A DNA stretch of 64,000 nucleotides from the NCBI RefSeq assembly GCF_036688685.1, contig NZ_JAQQPS010000024.1, positions 24,536 through 88,535 of the forward strand, read 5' to 3'. Origin of the DNA: JALYUM01 sp036688685 (GTDB taxonomy: Bacteria > Pseudomonadota > Gammaproteobacteria > Burkholderiales > Burkholderiaceae_D). Numbering within the stretch: position 1 is the first letter of the stretch; every line of letters begins with the position of its first letter. Under the pieces are notes generated by a model. It did not search any database. It was not told where the DNA came from and saw nothing but the letters and a program-made list of their open reading frames with translations. A program made the position numbers and the translations under genes. Below, piece after piece: positions 1-8,629 of the stretch.

Positions 1-207
1 CATCTTGACAACAACGAAGGTGAACAGCCCGATGGCCAGGGCCGCCAGCACGGCCACTGCAGCTACCTTGGCGCCTGCGCGCAGCACGGCGCGCCGCCCG
101 TTCAGTTTCTTGCCCTGGTCGTAGTGCCACTTGATGGCGAAGAACATGCCCGTGCCAAGCACAAGCGCCTTGAACGCCACGAAGATTACGGGGATCCATT
201 CCATCAT
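1..207 (-). CDS. Small membrane protein, C-terminus cut by window edge
   Basis: The frame is open from an ATG pair at 207/204 to the window edge, giving at least 69 residues. Two hydrophobic segments are visible, at about residues 5-23 and 46-68, separated by a short basic linker with a KWHYDQGKK motif, so a two-pass inner-membrane protein is likely. I do not recognise the family. It is divergent from the MocR-type regulator that starts at 402, the usual arrangement for such a regulator and a target, so regulation by that gene is possible but only inferred. The 194-bp gap between them holds a GCTGC-TTGA-GCAGC hairpin at 268-281. Confidence 0.6.
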   Translation of the reverse strand, partial: MMEWIPVIFVAFKALVLGTGMFFAIKWHYDQGKKLNGRRAVLRAGAKVAAVAVLAALAIGLFTFVVVKM

Positions 208-401
208 TTTGCGTATTTCCAATCCATTACTTGAGACTACCCATCGTGAGGATCACTACCTCAACATGCTGCTTGAGCAGCTTCATTTTTGTTCTGACCA
301 TCGCCCTGCCATCTGTTTCAAGCTGTCACGCATGCTTGGCGCGTGTTGCTGCAGGTTCTGATGCATACTACTTTAAAGCAATCTCCATACATTGAGACAA
401 A

Positions 402-1802
402 ATGTCCCAGTTGAAAACCATACAAGATGATCCTGTGCCTGTCTGGTTGCCGCGCCTGGTCGGCAACAAAGGGCCACGTTTCCTGCAAATTGCGGACGCC
501 TTGCAGGCTGCGCTGGTGGACGGATCGCTGGCGCCGGGTGACCGTCTGCCGCCGCAGCGCCAGTTGGCAGCGCAGCTGGGCGTCGACCTGACCACGGTCA
601 CGCGCGCCTACGACGAAGCCAGGCGGCGCAACTTGCTGGAGGGCCGCGGCGCGCGCGGCACATATGTCGCGGCCCCGAAAGTCGTGTTGAATCCCATCCT
701 CGACCTGAGCATGAATACCCCGCCACCGCCAGATGGGGTGGACTTCGACGACCTGTTGAAACAAGGTCTGTCGCAAGTACTGATGAGGGCAGACAATGCC
801 TTGCTGATGACCTACCACCTGGCCGGGGGCAGCGAGGCCGACCGCAAGGCGGGCGCCAGATGGCTCGCGCCCATGTTTGGTAATCTGGATGCCCGCCAGA
901 TCGTGGTCTGCCCGGGTGCGCAAGCGGCGATCGCCGCATTGATCCTTGCGCTGACGCAGCCTGGCGATGTAATCCTGGTCGAGCCCATGAGTTATCCCGG
1001 CTTGCTCACTGCAGCGGCCCAATTCGGCCGCCACGTCATTGCCGTGGACGCGGACCAGCACGGGATGGTGCCGGAGATGCTAGAAGCCGCTTGCCGCCAG
1101 CACAAGCGGGCGCTGGTCTATCTGAATCCGACATTACAGAACCCGACCGCCATCACCATGCCGGAACACCGGCGCAAGGAACTGGCCGGCATCGCGCAGC
1201 GCTGCAAGGTCGGCATCATCGAGGACGATCCCTACTGGCTCCTGGCCGATGCAGCGCCACCGCCTGTGGCCAGTTTCGCGCCGCAGCAGGTATATTACAT
1301 TTCCACCCTGTCGAAATGCCTGACGCCCGGGTTGCGGGTCGCGTTCGTGCTGCTGCGTGATGCGCAGCTGCGCGAGCGTTTCCTGGTCGCGCTGCGATCG
1401 TTTGCACTGATGGTCGCGCCCCTGACCGCCGCGCTGGCCACCCAGTGGATCGTCGACGGTTCGGCGCAGGGCTTGATGGAAGGCATACGCACGGAGGCGC
1501 GCCTGCGCCACCGCATGGCGCGCACTATTCTGGCGGGGCGCTACAGCGGCGCGGGAGATGGCCTGCATGTCTGGCTCGCCTTGCCGTCGTATTGGCACGC
1601 CACAGAGCTGGCCCGGGTTGCCGGGGGCGAGGGCATCGCCGTCACGTCGGCGCAGGCATTCGCCACCGGCAGCGCATCCGTGAATGCCATCCGCATCTCT
1701 TTGGGCAACATCAAGGACCGGGCGCGCTTGCAGGTGGGTCTGCAACGGCTGTCTCATGTGCTGGCGCAGCGACCGGAGTCGTTCAGCGCAGCGGTGGTGT
1801 GA
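402..1802 (+). CDS. MocR/GntR-type regulator with aminotransferase domain
   Basis: A 466-residue protein with a GntR-type winged helix at about residues 25-95 (GDRLPPQRQLAAQLGVD, then TVTRAYDEARRRNLLEGRG), followed by a class I aminotransferase fold that binds PLP as an effector rather than as a catalyst. The expected PLP lysine is in the STLSKCLTPGLR motif near residue 305, and the DDPYW segment upstream is typical of the fold. Family members such as PdxR and GabR control PLP, GABA or amine genes, commonly from a divergent promoter; here the divergent neighbour is a small membrane protein. The specific target and effector cannot be read from the sequence. The start has only a weak GAGA element upstream. 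Confidence 0.9.
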   Translation: MSQLKTIQDDPVPVWLPRLVGNKGPRFLQIADALQAALVDGSLAPGDRLPPQRQLAAQLGVDLTTVTRAYDEARRRNLLEGRGARGTYVAAPKVVLNPILDLSMNTPPPPDGVDFDDLLKQGLSQVLMRADNALLMTYHLAGGSEADRKAGARWLAPMFGNLDARQIVVCPGAQAAIAALILALTQPGDVILVEPMSYPGLLTAAAQFGRHVIAVDADQHGMVPEMLEAACRQHKRALVYLNPTLQNPTAITMPEHRRKELAGIAQRCKVGIIEDDPYWLLADAAPPPVASFAPQQVYYISTLSKCLTPGLRVAFVLLRDAQLRERFLVALRSFALMVAPLTAALATQWIVDGSAQGLMEGIRTEARLRHRMARTILAGRYSGAGDGLHVWLALPSYWHATELARVAGGEGIAVTSAQAFATGSASVNAIRISLGNIKDRARLQVGLQRLSHVLAQRPESFSAAVV

Positions 1803-1854
1803 CTGGCCAGAATCCGCTCTGCTTCATGGCTTGATTGGCGCGAAATCCAGCGCA

Positions 1855-2754
1855 TTAGCCCCACGGCATTTCGCCTTTGGCGACTTTGGCGCCAATCTGC
1901 AATGCAATGCCCATCCCCAAATCCGGATAAAGCGTCGTCATGGCGGCGATCAGTTCGGCACTATTGGCAGTCTTCGCCAACGCCTCGTCGAATGCGAGCA
2001 GGTAATCACGGGTAAATTTCACGGCCGAGATATCGGTGGCGGCCGCGGGCGTCATGTGGCCAGGAATAACGCTGATCGGTTTACGTGCCGCCATGGCATC
2101 CAGATTCTTGATCCAGCTCGCACGCGCGGCCACCGTCGCTGTGTCGGCTGTCCACACGTGGGTGCCGGAGAACACCAGCACGCCGCCCAGCACCATTTTC
2201 AGCGAAGGCGACCACAGATAGCGACGATTCGCCATGCCAGTCGCATCCACGATGTCGATGGTGTGATTTTCTAGATGCAAGCTGGGGCCATCGAACGCTT
2301 CCGGGATGACGATGTCAGCCAGCGTTTGCGGACCGTTTTCTTTCAGCTGCGGCCCCCAGGTCGCCAGCTTTTTGTCAACGCTGGCCTTGATCGCGGCGAT
2401 GGTCGCTGAGGCGGCGACAATCCGCGCTTGCGGGAACGCCGCCTTGAGCGGGCGCAGTCCAAAGTAATAATCCGGATCGCTTTGGCTGATGTAGATCATG
2501 GTCAGTTTTTTGCCGGTTTTTTTGATGGCGGCGATCAGCGTTTGCGCATCTGCAAAAGTGAATCCAGCGTCAATCAGTATGGCCTCCGTGGCGCCACTGA
2601 TCAGCACGGGCGCGCGGAAGAAGCCATTTTCACCGGCAGGGAAATGGGCCTGACGCAGGCCAGCGTTAGCAGCAAGGGCAAACTTGCTGCCCATCATGGC
2701 CGTGGTCACGCCAGTCGCGGCGGCGGTTTTCAACAGGTCGCGTCTTGTCATCAT
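1855..2754 (-). CDS. Tat-exported MBL-fold protein with degenerate metal site
   Basis: A 299-residue protein that begins with a twin-arginine style signal (MMTRRDLLKTAAATG), supporting the start at 2754, which has a GAGAAG Shine-Dalgarno just upstream. The body follows the metallo-beta-lactamase fold: beta strands around ILIDAG, a helix, then the strand leading to the metal motif, and a late VIPGH segment. The usual HxHxDH zinc motif is replaced by SQSDPDY at residues 90-96, so the first two histidines and the final histidine are absent, while the aspartate and the later GH remain. It may use a reduced metal site or be non-catalytic. It is divergent from a LysR gene at 2968, which probably regulates it. 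Confidence 0.8.
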   Translation of the reverse strand: MMTRRDLLKTAAATGVTTAMMGSKFALAANAGLRQAHFPAGENGFFRAPVLISGATEAILIDAGFTFADAQTLIAAIKKTGKKLTMIYISQSDPDYYFGLRPLKAAFPQARIVAASATIAAIKASVDKKLATWGPQLKENGPQTLADIVIPEAFDGPSLHLENHTIDIVDATGMANRRYLWSPSLKMVLGGVLVFSGTHVWTADTATVAARASWIKNLDAMAARKPISVIPGHMTPAAATDISAVKFTRDYLLAFDEALAKTANSAELIAAMTTLYPDLGMGIALQIGAKVAKGEMPWG

Positions 2755-2932
2755 GTTCTTCTCACTTTCAATCGGATTAAAAATTGCACTACCGGGTACA
2801 TGGCTGCGTCGCGCAAGCGCGCCGCAACTGCGCTGATAACGCGTTCGGCTCGGCGTAGCGCCCCGGCGACCGTCGTATTCATCAAACATGCCATGCCGGA
2901 GTCAACATGGCGTCGATCTTAACGCCATTTAA

Positions 2933-2961
2933 TTGAACTTTAAATACATACGTGATATACA
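2933..2961 (+). promoter_or_regulatory. Candidate sigma70 promoter for the LysR gene at 2968
   Basis: TTGAAC at 2933-2938 and TATACA at 2956-2961 are separated by 17 bp. The predicted transcription start would fall at about the 2968 ATG, so the message would be nearly leaderless, or translation starts at the TTG at 3010. Visual match only. Confidence 0.4.
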
Positions 2962-2967
2962 AGCCGT

Positions 2968-3921
2968 ATGCTAAATCCATACAATCAAAATGAGGTAGGC
3001 CTCGGTGAGTTGAGTAATCTGCGGCGCCTGGCGTATTTCGCCGCCGTGGTCGAAACGGGATCGTTCACCGCCGCCGCCGAGCGCCTTGGCATCACCAAGG
3101 CCGTGGTGAGCCAGCAGGTGGCGCGATTGGAGCAGGAATTTCGTACCTCCCTGCTGGTGCGCACCACGCGCAAAGTGCAGCCCACCGAGGTCGGGCAGGC
3201 GTTTTATTTGCGCTGTGCGCGCATCCTCGGTGAAGCGGAAGCGGCGTTCGGTGAACTCGCTGACGCGGTCGCGGATCCGGTTGGCACGCTCAGGCTGACT
3301 GCGCCGTTTGATTACGGCATCAATGTCGTCGTGCCAGCCATCGCATCCTTTACCAAGCGCTACACTGACTGCAAGGTCGATGCGGTGTTTAGTGATCAAA
3401 CACTGGACCTGATGTCAGGCAGCATCGAACTGGCGATTCGTGTTGGATGGTTGGCGGACAGTAATTTGCAGTCGCGCCAAATCGGCACGTTTCGTCAATT
3501 GCTCGTAGCGCCGCCAGGGTTGCGCTCCCAGCTTGAAAAATTGACCAGCCCGGCGCAGCTGGCCGATCTGCCATTCGTCGCCAATACTGCCTTGCGAGAG
3601 CCGTTGCGATGGGAGTTCACACGTCACGAGACGGAGCGTTCAAGCTTGACCGGGCAGGCCGCCATTTTTCTCGACACCACCCTGGCGGTACGCGAAGCTG
3701 TCCGGCAAGGCGCCGGGCTATCGGTGCTGCCTGATTACGCACTCGCCGACGATCTGGCAAGCGGACGTTTGCTGCATGTGTTGCCGCAATGGCAGTTACC
3801 AGCAGGCGGCATCCATGTCGTTTTCCCATCTGCGCGCTTTCGCCCGGTCAAGGTGCGCGCCTTCGTGGACGTGTTGGCGAGTCATGAAAAAGCGCGTTAT
3901 GCGAATGCCGCAACAACTTAA
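2968..3921 (+). CDS. LysR-family transcriptional regulator
   Basis: A 317-residue protein with an N-terminal winged helix (LAYFAAVVETGSFTAAAERLGITKAV, about residues 19-80) and a LysR substrate-binding domain from about residue 105. It is of the CrgA-like type, with the LRLTAP segment and the ADLPFVANT region. It is divergent from the Tat-exported MBL protein at 1855-2754, the classic LysR/target layout, so it most likely controls that gene. A start at the TTG at 3010 would give the usual short LysR N-terminus and is a fair alternative, since a promoter candidate lies directly upstream of the 2968 ATG. Confidence 0.9.
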   Translation: MLNPYNQNEVGLGELSNLRRLAYFAAVVETGSFTAAAERLGITKAVVSQQVARLEQEFRTSLLVRTTRKVQPTEVGQAFYLRCARILGEAEAAFGELADAVADPVGTLRLTAPFDYGINVVVPAIASFTKRYTDCKVDAVFSDQTLDLMSGSIELAIRVGWLADSNLQSRQIGTFRQLLVAPPGLRSQLEKLTSPAQLADLPFVANTALREPLRWEFTRHETERSSLTGQAAIFLDTTLAVREAVRQGAGLSVLPDYALADDLASGRLLHVLPQWQLPAGGIHVVFPSARFRPVKVRAFVDVLASHEKARYANAATT

Positions 3922-3996
3922 AACATCACCGTAGCAACAGCACCGTCTCTGCTTCTTGCGCCAGCGCGCAGGTGCACCGCCGCTCCTGGATTAACG

Positions 3997-4644
3997 CTAC
4001 ATCCGGATGAAGTTGTGGGTGGACAACGGTCCGAACGGCAAGGAGGTGAGCGGTCCGCCAACATCGAGTGCACCGAGGTCGACCGCGATAAAACCGGCCG
4101 CTTCCATGATCGCGCGCACCTCGGCCTTGGCCGCGGCGTCGTCACCGGCGTAGAACAAGACCCGCTTGCCACCGGCCACATCCGGCTCGTTGAGCACATT
4201 CACGTCGTTGTGGTTAAAGGCTTTCACGACGCGCGCGCCCGGCACGTACTGGCCGATGATCTGGCTCGAGTGCTTTCCACCGAGGTCGACAGCCTTGATG
4301 CCGTACGCTGCCAGCGGGTTGCTCGCGTCCTGCGCATCCGGTGACGTGGCCGGGTCGAAGAACGCCACCGGGTTGGTGCCGTCAATCACGATGCGACCGT
4401 CCCACGCCGGCAGGCTGCCCAGCACTTTTTCCGCGTCGACCCAGCGCACCGCGACCAGCACGATGTCGGCGCTGGCCGCCTCTTCGACGGAGCCTGCCTT
4501 GATCGTGGGACGCAACTCGTTGACCAGGTCGGCCAGCGAGGCCGGTCCGCGGCTGTTCGAGATGGTGGCCGAGAGGCCTGCTTTGGCGAGAAGGCGGGCG
4601 AAGCTGGCGCCCAGCGCGCCAGAACCAATGATGCCGATAGTCAT
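3997..4644 (-). CDS. NADPH-dependent F420 reductase-like oxidoreductase
   Basis: A 215-residue Rossmann protein. GIIGSGALGASFARLLAKAG at residues 4-23 is the dinucleotide-binding loop, and ISNSRGP at about 32-38 is the region that selects NADP in the F420:NADP oxidoreductase/NADPH-dependent reductase family. VKAFNH and DVGG further on are also typical of that family. Betaproteobacteria do not normally make F420, so the in vivo partner is probably another hydride acceptor. The start at 4644 places the Rossmann strand at the N-terminus. It is divergent from the LysR gene at 4767, the likely regulator. Confidence 0.85.
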   Translation of the reverse strand: MTIGIIGSGALGASFARLLAKAGLSATISNSRGPASLADLVNELRPTIKAGSVEEAASADIVLVAVRWVDAEKVLGSLPAWDGRIVIDGTNPVAFFDPATSPDAQDASNPLAAYGIKAVDLGGKHSSQIIGQYVPGARVVKAFNHNDVNVLNEPDVAGGKRVLFYAGDDAAAKAEVRAIMEAAGFIAVDLGALDVGGPLTSLPFGPLSTHNFIRM

Positions 4645-4766
4645 GATGTTTCCATTAGGATGAGGTGGATGGCTTGTCTGCCTGGGGCCATTCCAGGATC
4701 TTGTCGTTTCTAGTGTTAGTAACAGTGGACTATAATCAGTTTCAATTATTACTTGAAGGTAAAGCC

Positions 4767-5690
4767 ATGGAGACGCTGGCCAATCTGGAATCCTTCGTCC
4801 GCAGCGCCGAGAGCGGCAGCTTTTCTGCGGCCGCGCGCCGACTCGGCCTGACACCGGCGGCGGTTAGTCGGAATGTGGCGTTTCTTGAGCGCAACTTGGG
4901 CGTGCGATTGTTTGCGCGCAGCACCCGTGGCCTGACGCTCACGGAAGCGGGTGAACGGTTTCGAGGCTCTGTACAGAGCGGTCTCGACGGGATCCAGGAG
5001 GCCATTGCCGACATCAAGGTCAATGCCGGGCAGCCGGCCGGCGTATTGAAGCTGAGCGCAGCCCCCGGCTTTGGCATGGATTTTTTGTTGCCGCTGATGC
5101 CGGCGTTCCTGGCGCGTTATCCGGGCGTGACGCCCGATTGGGTGTTTGACAGCCGCCCGCTGGAGCTGATCGCAGGCGGCTTCGATGCGGCGTTCGGCGC
5201 GGGCTTCGAGCTGCCACCGGGTGTGGTAGCGCGCGAACTGGCACGCGTGCACTTGATCGCGGTCGCCGCGCCGGCGCTGTTACAAGGCCAGCTTCGCCCC
5301 AGAGATCCGGCCGGACTTGCCGCATTCCCCAGTGTGGTGATGCGCTCACCCATGACGGGGCGCGTGCGCACCCAAGTTATGCGCAACAAGGCTGGCGCCG
5401 AAATGACGGCGAAGCAGCGGGCGGTGATGCTGGTGAACGATCCGGATGCGCTCAGCCGCGCGGTGGTGCTCGGCCTTGGGGTCGGCTTGATACCGGTGTC
5501 GCACGCCGCCCCCCATCTTGAAAGCGGCGCGCTGGTCCGCATGTTGCCCGCCTGGTATGGCGATGTCGGCGCGATCTCCCTCTATTTCACCAGTCAGAAA
5601 CTGTTGCCGGCGAAGACGCGCGCGTTTGTCGATTTTGTCGTCGAGGCGTTCCGCTTGCAGCAGCTGCCGCACTTGCTGGCCGACCAATAG
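4767..5690 (+). CDS. LysR-family transcriptional regulator
   Basis: A 307-residue LysR protein: HTH at about residues 4-63 (LESFVRSAESGSFSAAARRL, then VSRNVAFLERNLGVRLFARS) and an effector-binding domain from about residue 90. The ATG at 4767 is preceded by GAAGGT. A TATAAT hexamer at 4731-4736 in the divergent gap is a likely -10 element. It is divergent from the oxidoreductase at 3997-4644 and lies 46 bp upstream of the homospermidine synthase gene on the same strand, so it may regulate either neighbour and could be co-transcribed with the polyamine operon. Confidence 0.9.
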   Translation: METLANLESFVRSAESGSFSAAARRLGLTPAAVSRNVAFLERNLGVRLFARSTRGLTLTEAGERFRGSVQSGLDGIQEAIADIKVNAGQPAGVLKLSAAPGFGMDFLLPLMPAFLARYPGVTPDWVFDSRPLELIAGGFDAAFGAGFELPPGVVARELARVHLIAVAAPALLQGQLRPRDPAGLAAFPSVVMRSPMTGRVRTQVMRNKAGAEMTAKQRAVMLVNDPDALSRAVVLGLGVGLIPVSHAAPHLESGALVRMLPAWYGDVGAISLYFTSQKLLPAKTRAFVDFVVEAFRLQQLPHLLADQ

Positions 5691-5736
5691 GGGGGACCTG
5701 CATCAGGCCTGCAAATACCATGGATGTGGAAAAAAA

Positions 5737-7047
5737 TTGAAAATAGTCCTGATTGGATACGGCAGCATCGGCCAGGCGCTCACGCCGATGCTGCTTCGCC
5801 ACTTCCCGCAACTGGAATCGATTCGCGCCTTCGCCGCCGACGATCGTGGTCTTGCCGTGGCGCAGCAATACGGGGTGCTGTTCGCGCTGCATGCACTCAC
5901 TGCCGATAATTTCCGGCGGGTTCTCGCGGCGAGCCTTGCCCCCGGTGATTTGCTGATTAACGTTTCGGTCAACGTTGCATCGCTCGCCTTAATTGCATGG
6001 TGCCGCAAGAATCTGGTGCTGTACCTCGATACCTGCCTGGAACCCTGGGCGGGCGGTTACGAGTATGCGCAGATCACCAACTACGCGCTGCGCGAGCAGG
6101 CAATGCGCTTGCGCGGCAAGGGACCGGTGACGGCGTTGGTGGCCAACGGTGCGAACCCCGGCCTGATCACGCATTTTGTGAAAATGGGCCTGGAAGAACT
6201 TGCGCTGATCAAAGGCGTCAAGTTCTGCGGGAATCACGCGCAGCTGGCGCTGGACCTTGGCGTGAGCACGGTGCAGATTGCCGAATGCGATACGCAGGAC
6301 GATCAGCGGCCCCACCCGCGCAACACCTTTGTCAATACCTGGTCGGTGGACGGTTTCATCGCGGAGCTTTGTCACCAACCGGTCGAAATGGGGTGGGGCT
6401 CCCACGAAGGGCCGCGCAATGATGTACGAGGCTTTGACAGGTCATGCAGTGTGACCATGCCGGGGCGGACCGGATTGGATACAAGGGTGCGCTCCTGGGT
6501 GCCTTCGGTCGGTGAGCAGGCGGCGCATCTCGTGACGCACCACGAGGCACACTCCATTGCAGACATGCTGACCGTGCGCGAGCACGGCCTGGTCCGGTAC
6601 CGTCCCACCGTGTACTACGCCTACCGGCCGTGCGAGCAAGCCAGGGAGATGATCGACCGTTTGCGCAGAAAAGTCGCGTGCGTGCGCGCGGTCGAGAAAA
6701 CCGTCATGCAACATCCTGTGACGGGACAGGACGAACTTGGCGCGCTGCTGATTCACAATACCGGCGCTTACTGGTATGGTTCTACCCTTACTGCTCAGCA
6801 AGCCAAAGCACTGGCGCCTTGCAACAACGCCACCTCGATGCAGGTCGTCGCGACGATCGTCGCATCGATCAAGTGGATGTTGCTGCACCCGCATGAGGGC
6901 GTGATCGAGCCGGAGGATGTCGATCACAATTTTGTCCTCCATGATGCTTTGCCCTGCCTCGGCCACGTAGGCGGCGTCGAAACTGGCTGGCGACCCGCGG
7001 ATGTAGATCGCCCCCAGCTTCAGGACTACTTGATCCATTCAACATGA
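5737..7047 (+). CDS. hss: Homospermidine synthase
   Basis: About 436 residues, beginning with a Rossmann segment (KIVLIGYGSIGQALTPMLLR) that fits an NAD-dependent homospermidine synthase. The family transfers an aminobutyl group, typically from one putrescine to another, to make sym-homospermidine. Family-like motifs are LYLDTCLEPWAGG (about residue 95), ANGANPGLITHFVKMGL (about 135) and the C-terminal LPCLGHVGGVETGWRP. The Rossmann strand starts at a TTG at 5737 preceded by GTGGA; an ATG further upstream would overlap the LysR gene and adds sequence with no homology. This is somewhat shorter than the characterised enzymes of roughly 470-480 residues. Its stop overlaps the next ATG by 4 bp, so it is translationally coupled to the lipoprotein gene. 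It is the first gene of a four-gene operon. Confidence 0.85.
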   Translation: MKIVLIGYGSIGQALTPMLLRHFPQLESIRAFAADDRGLAVAQQYGVLFALHALTADNFRRVLAASLAPGDLLINVSVNVASLALIAWCRKNLVLYLDTCLEPWAGGYEYAQITNYALREQAMRLRGKGPVTALVANGANPGLITHFVKMGLEELALIKGVKFCGNHAQLALDLGVSTVQIAECDTQDDQRPHPRNTFVNTWSVDGFIAELCHQPVEMGWGSHEGPRNDVRGFDRSCSVTMPGRTGLDTRVRSWVPSVGEQAAHLVTHHEAHSIADMLTVREHGLVRYRPTVYYAYRPCEQAREMIDRLRRKVACVRAVEKTVMQHPVTGQDELGALLIHNTGAYWYGSTLTAQQAKALAPCNNATSMQVVATIVASIKWMLLHPHEGVIEPEDVDHNFVLHDALPCLGHVGGVETGWRPADVDRPQLQDYLIHST

Positions 7048-7463
7048 AAAAATCGAAAGCTGTACCGCTCCTTCTGCTTGGCTCGACTGCTCTGCTGGCG
7101 GGATGCACGCGCAATCCCGCTGACCGGCAGCAAGTCCAGGAGGTGCGTCAGGACGCCTACTCGACGGTCGAAGCCTGCGACCGTGACTGGGTCGACGATG
7201 CGTGCGTGCGTAGCGGCGGCGGCTACCTTGGACCGCGCTATTTTTATAGCCATGAGAACCGCACGCCTTACGTTATCGACAGTCAGGGCCGCACCCGCGC
7301 CATGCCCGGCCACTACGGCGCCTACAACGGCTACGGCAGCGGCGCTGCCGCTGCTCCGGCAAATTCGCCGGAGCGCACCACCATCGTCACCGCGCAGCGC
7401 GCTGCATCGATTTCGCGCGGCGGCTTCGGTGGCGGTCGTAGCAGTGGCTCGTTCGGAGGCTAG
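7044..7463 (+). CDS. DUF1190 (YgiB/YjfM-like) lipoprotein
   Basis: A 139-residue protein with a lipoprotein signal: KK, a hydrophobic stretch, then the lipobox LLAGC with Cys21 as the predicted lipidated residue. The mature part has the DUF1190 pattern (AYSTVEACDRDWVDDAC, GPRYFY) and a low-complexity Gly/Ser tail (RGGFGGGRSSGSFGG). In Escherichia coli, YgiB and YjfM sit beside the ATP-grasp proteins YgiC and YjfC, exactly as here. Its ATG overlaps the hss stop, and its TAG abuts the ATG of the ATP-grasp gene. Function is unknown; an envelope anchor or acceptor for the ligase product is an inference. Confidence 0.85.
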   Translation: MKKSKAVPLLLLGSTALLAGCTRNPADRQQVQEVRQDAYSTVEACDRDWVDDACVRSGGGYLGPRYFYSHENRTPYVIDSQGRTRAMPGHYGAYNGYGSGAAAAPANSPERTTIVTAQRAASISRGGFGGGRSSGSFGG

Positions 7464-8618
7464 ATGCAACGCATTCGTGTAGACGAGCGTGCCAACAAGG
7501 CGCTGCGCCTCGAAGCGCGCGGTCTGTCCTTCCACGCATGGGACAACTATTGGAAAGAAACAGCGGCATACAGGTTCACCGCCCTCCAGGTGGACCGCAT
7601 CGAGGCGGCGACCAACGAGTTGCTGCACATGCTGGAAGAGGCCGGTGAGTATCTCGTGAACAATCAGCAGCTCGGCCTGCTTGGCATCCCGCCGCAGTTC
7701 CACGACGCTGTCACGGCGTCGTGGCGCAACGAGGCGCCCACGCTGTACGGTCGGTTCGACTTCGCCTTCGACGGTGAGGGCTGCCCGAAGATGTTGGAGT
7801 TCAACGCTGATACACCGACATCGCTGCTCGAGAGCGCCGTGTCGCAATGGGACTGGTTACAAGACGTGATGCCGCACGCCGACCAGTACAATTGTTTGCA
7901 CGACAAGCTGGTGAAGCAGTGGCACATCATCATGACGAAGGGTCGTCCGACCGGTGCGCTGCCGCGGCGTATCCACTTCGCATCGGTCTCGGACAACGAG
8001 GAAGACTGGATCTGCGTCCACTACCTCATGGACACGGCAGTCCAGGCGGGTTTCGACGTGCAGCACGTCTTCACCGAGGCGCTGGGCTTCAACCATGACA
8101 CGGGCTACTTCGTCGATGGGGAGGATGCGCAGATTGACGTCCTGTTCAAGCTTTACCCTCTGGAATGGATGATGCGTGAAGACTTTGGCGTGCACCTGCT
8201 GCACACCAACACGCAAATCGTCGAGCCTCTGTGGAAAGCCATGTTCTCAACCAAGGCGATATTGCCGGTCCTGTGGCAGCTGTATCCGGACCACCGGCTG
8301 CTGCTGCCGGCCTACTTCGAGCACGACGTCCTGCCCGCTGACTTTACCTCCTACGCGCGCAAGCCGCTCTTCTCCCGGGAGGGCGCCAACATCACCCTGA
8401 TCCGGGACAGCAAGGCGATCGCGCAAGGGCAGGAGCAAGCATACGGCGCGGAAGGTCATGTGTTGCAGTTGCTCACCGAGCTGAAGGCCCACGATGGCTT
8501 CTTTCCCGTCATCGGCGCCTGGGTGGTCGGCGCTGAGGCAGCGGGCATGTGTGTGCGCGAGGATACCAACCGCATCACGACCAATATGAGTCACTTCGTT
8601 CCACACTTCTTCGAATAA
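7464..8618 (+). CDS. Glutathionylspermidine synthase-like ATP-grasp ligase (YgiC/YjfC family)
   Basis: A 384-residue protein of the GSP_synth family, which has the C-terminal synthetase domain of glutathionylspermidine synthase without the amidase half. ATP-grasp signatures are visible: MLEFNADTPTSLLES (about residue 112), LFKLYPLEWMMREDFG (about 227), STKAILPVLWQLYPDH (about 258) and PLFSREGANI (about 305). The family is predicted to form an amide bond between a carboxylate and an amine, plausibly a polyamine. The placement behind homospermidine synthase makes homospermidine the obvious candidate amine, but the carboxylate partner is unknown. No gap separates it from the lipoprotein gene upstream, and 11 bp separate it from the DUF350 gene. 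Confidence 0.9.
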   Translation: MQRIRVDERANKALRLEARGLSFHAWDNYWKETAAYRFTALQVDRIEAATNELLHMLEEAGEYLVNNQQLGLLGIPPQFHDAVTASWRNEAPTLYGRFDFAFDGEGCPKMLEFNADTPTSLLESAVSQWDWLQDVMPHADQYNCLHDKLVKQWHIIMTKGRPTGALPRRIHFASVSDNEEDWICVHYLMDTAVQAGFDVQHVFTEALGFNHDTGYFVDGEDAQIDVLFKLYPLEWMMREDFGVHLLHTNTQIVEPLWKAMFSTKAILPVLWQLYPDHRLLLPAYFEHDVLPADFTSYARKPLFSREGANITLIRDSKAIAQGQEQAYGAEGHVLQLLTELKAHDGFFPVIGAWVVGAEAAGMCVREDTNRITTNMSHFVPHFFE

Positions 8619-8629
8619 AAGGCAAACCC

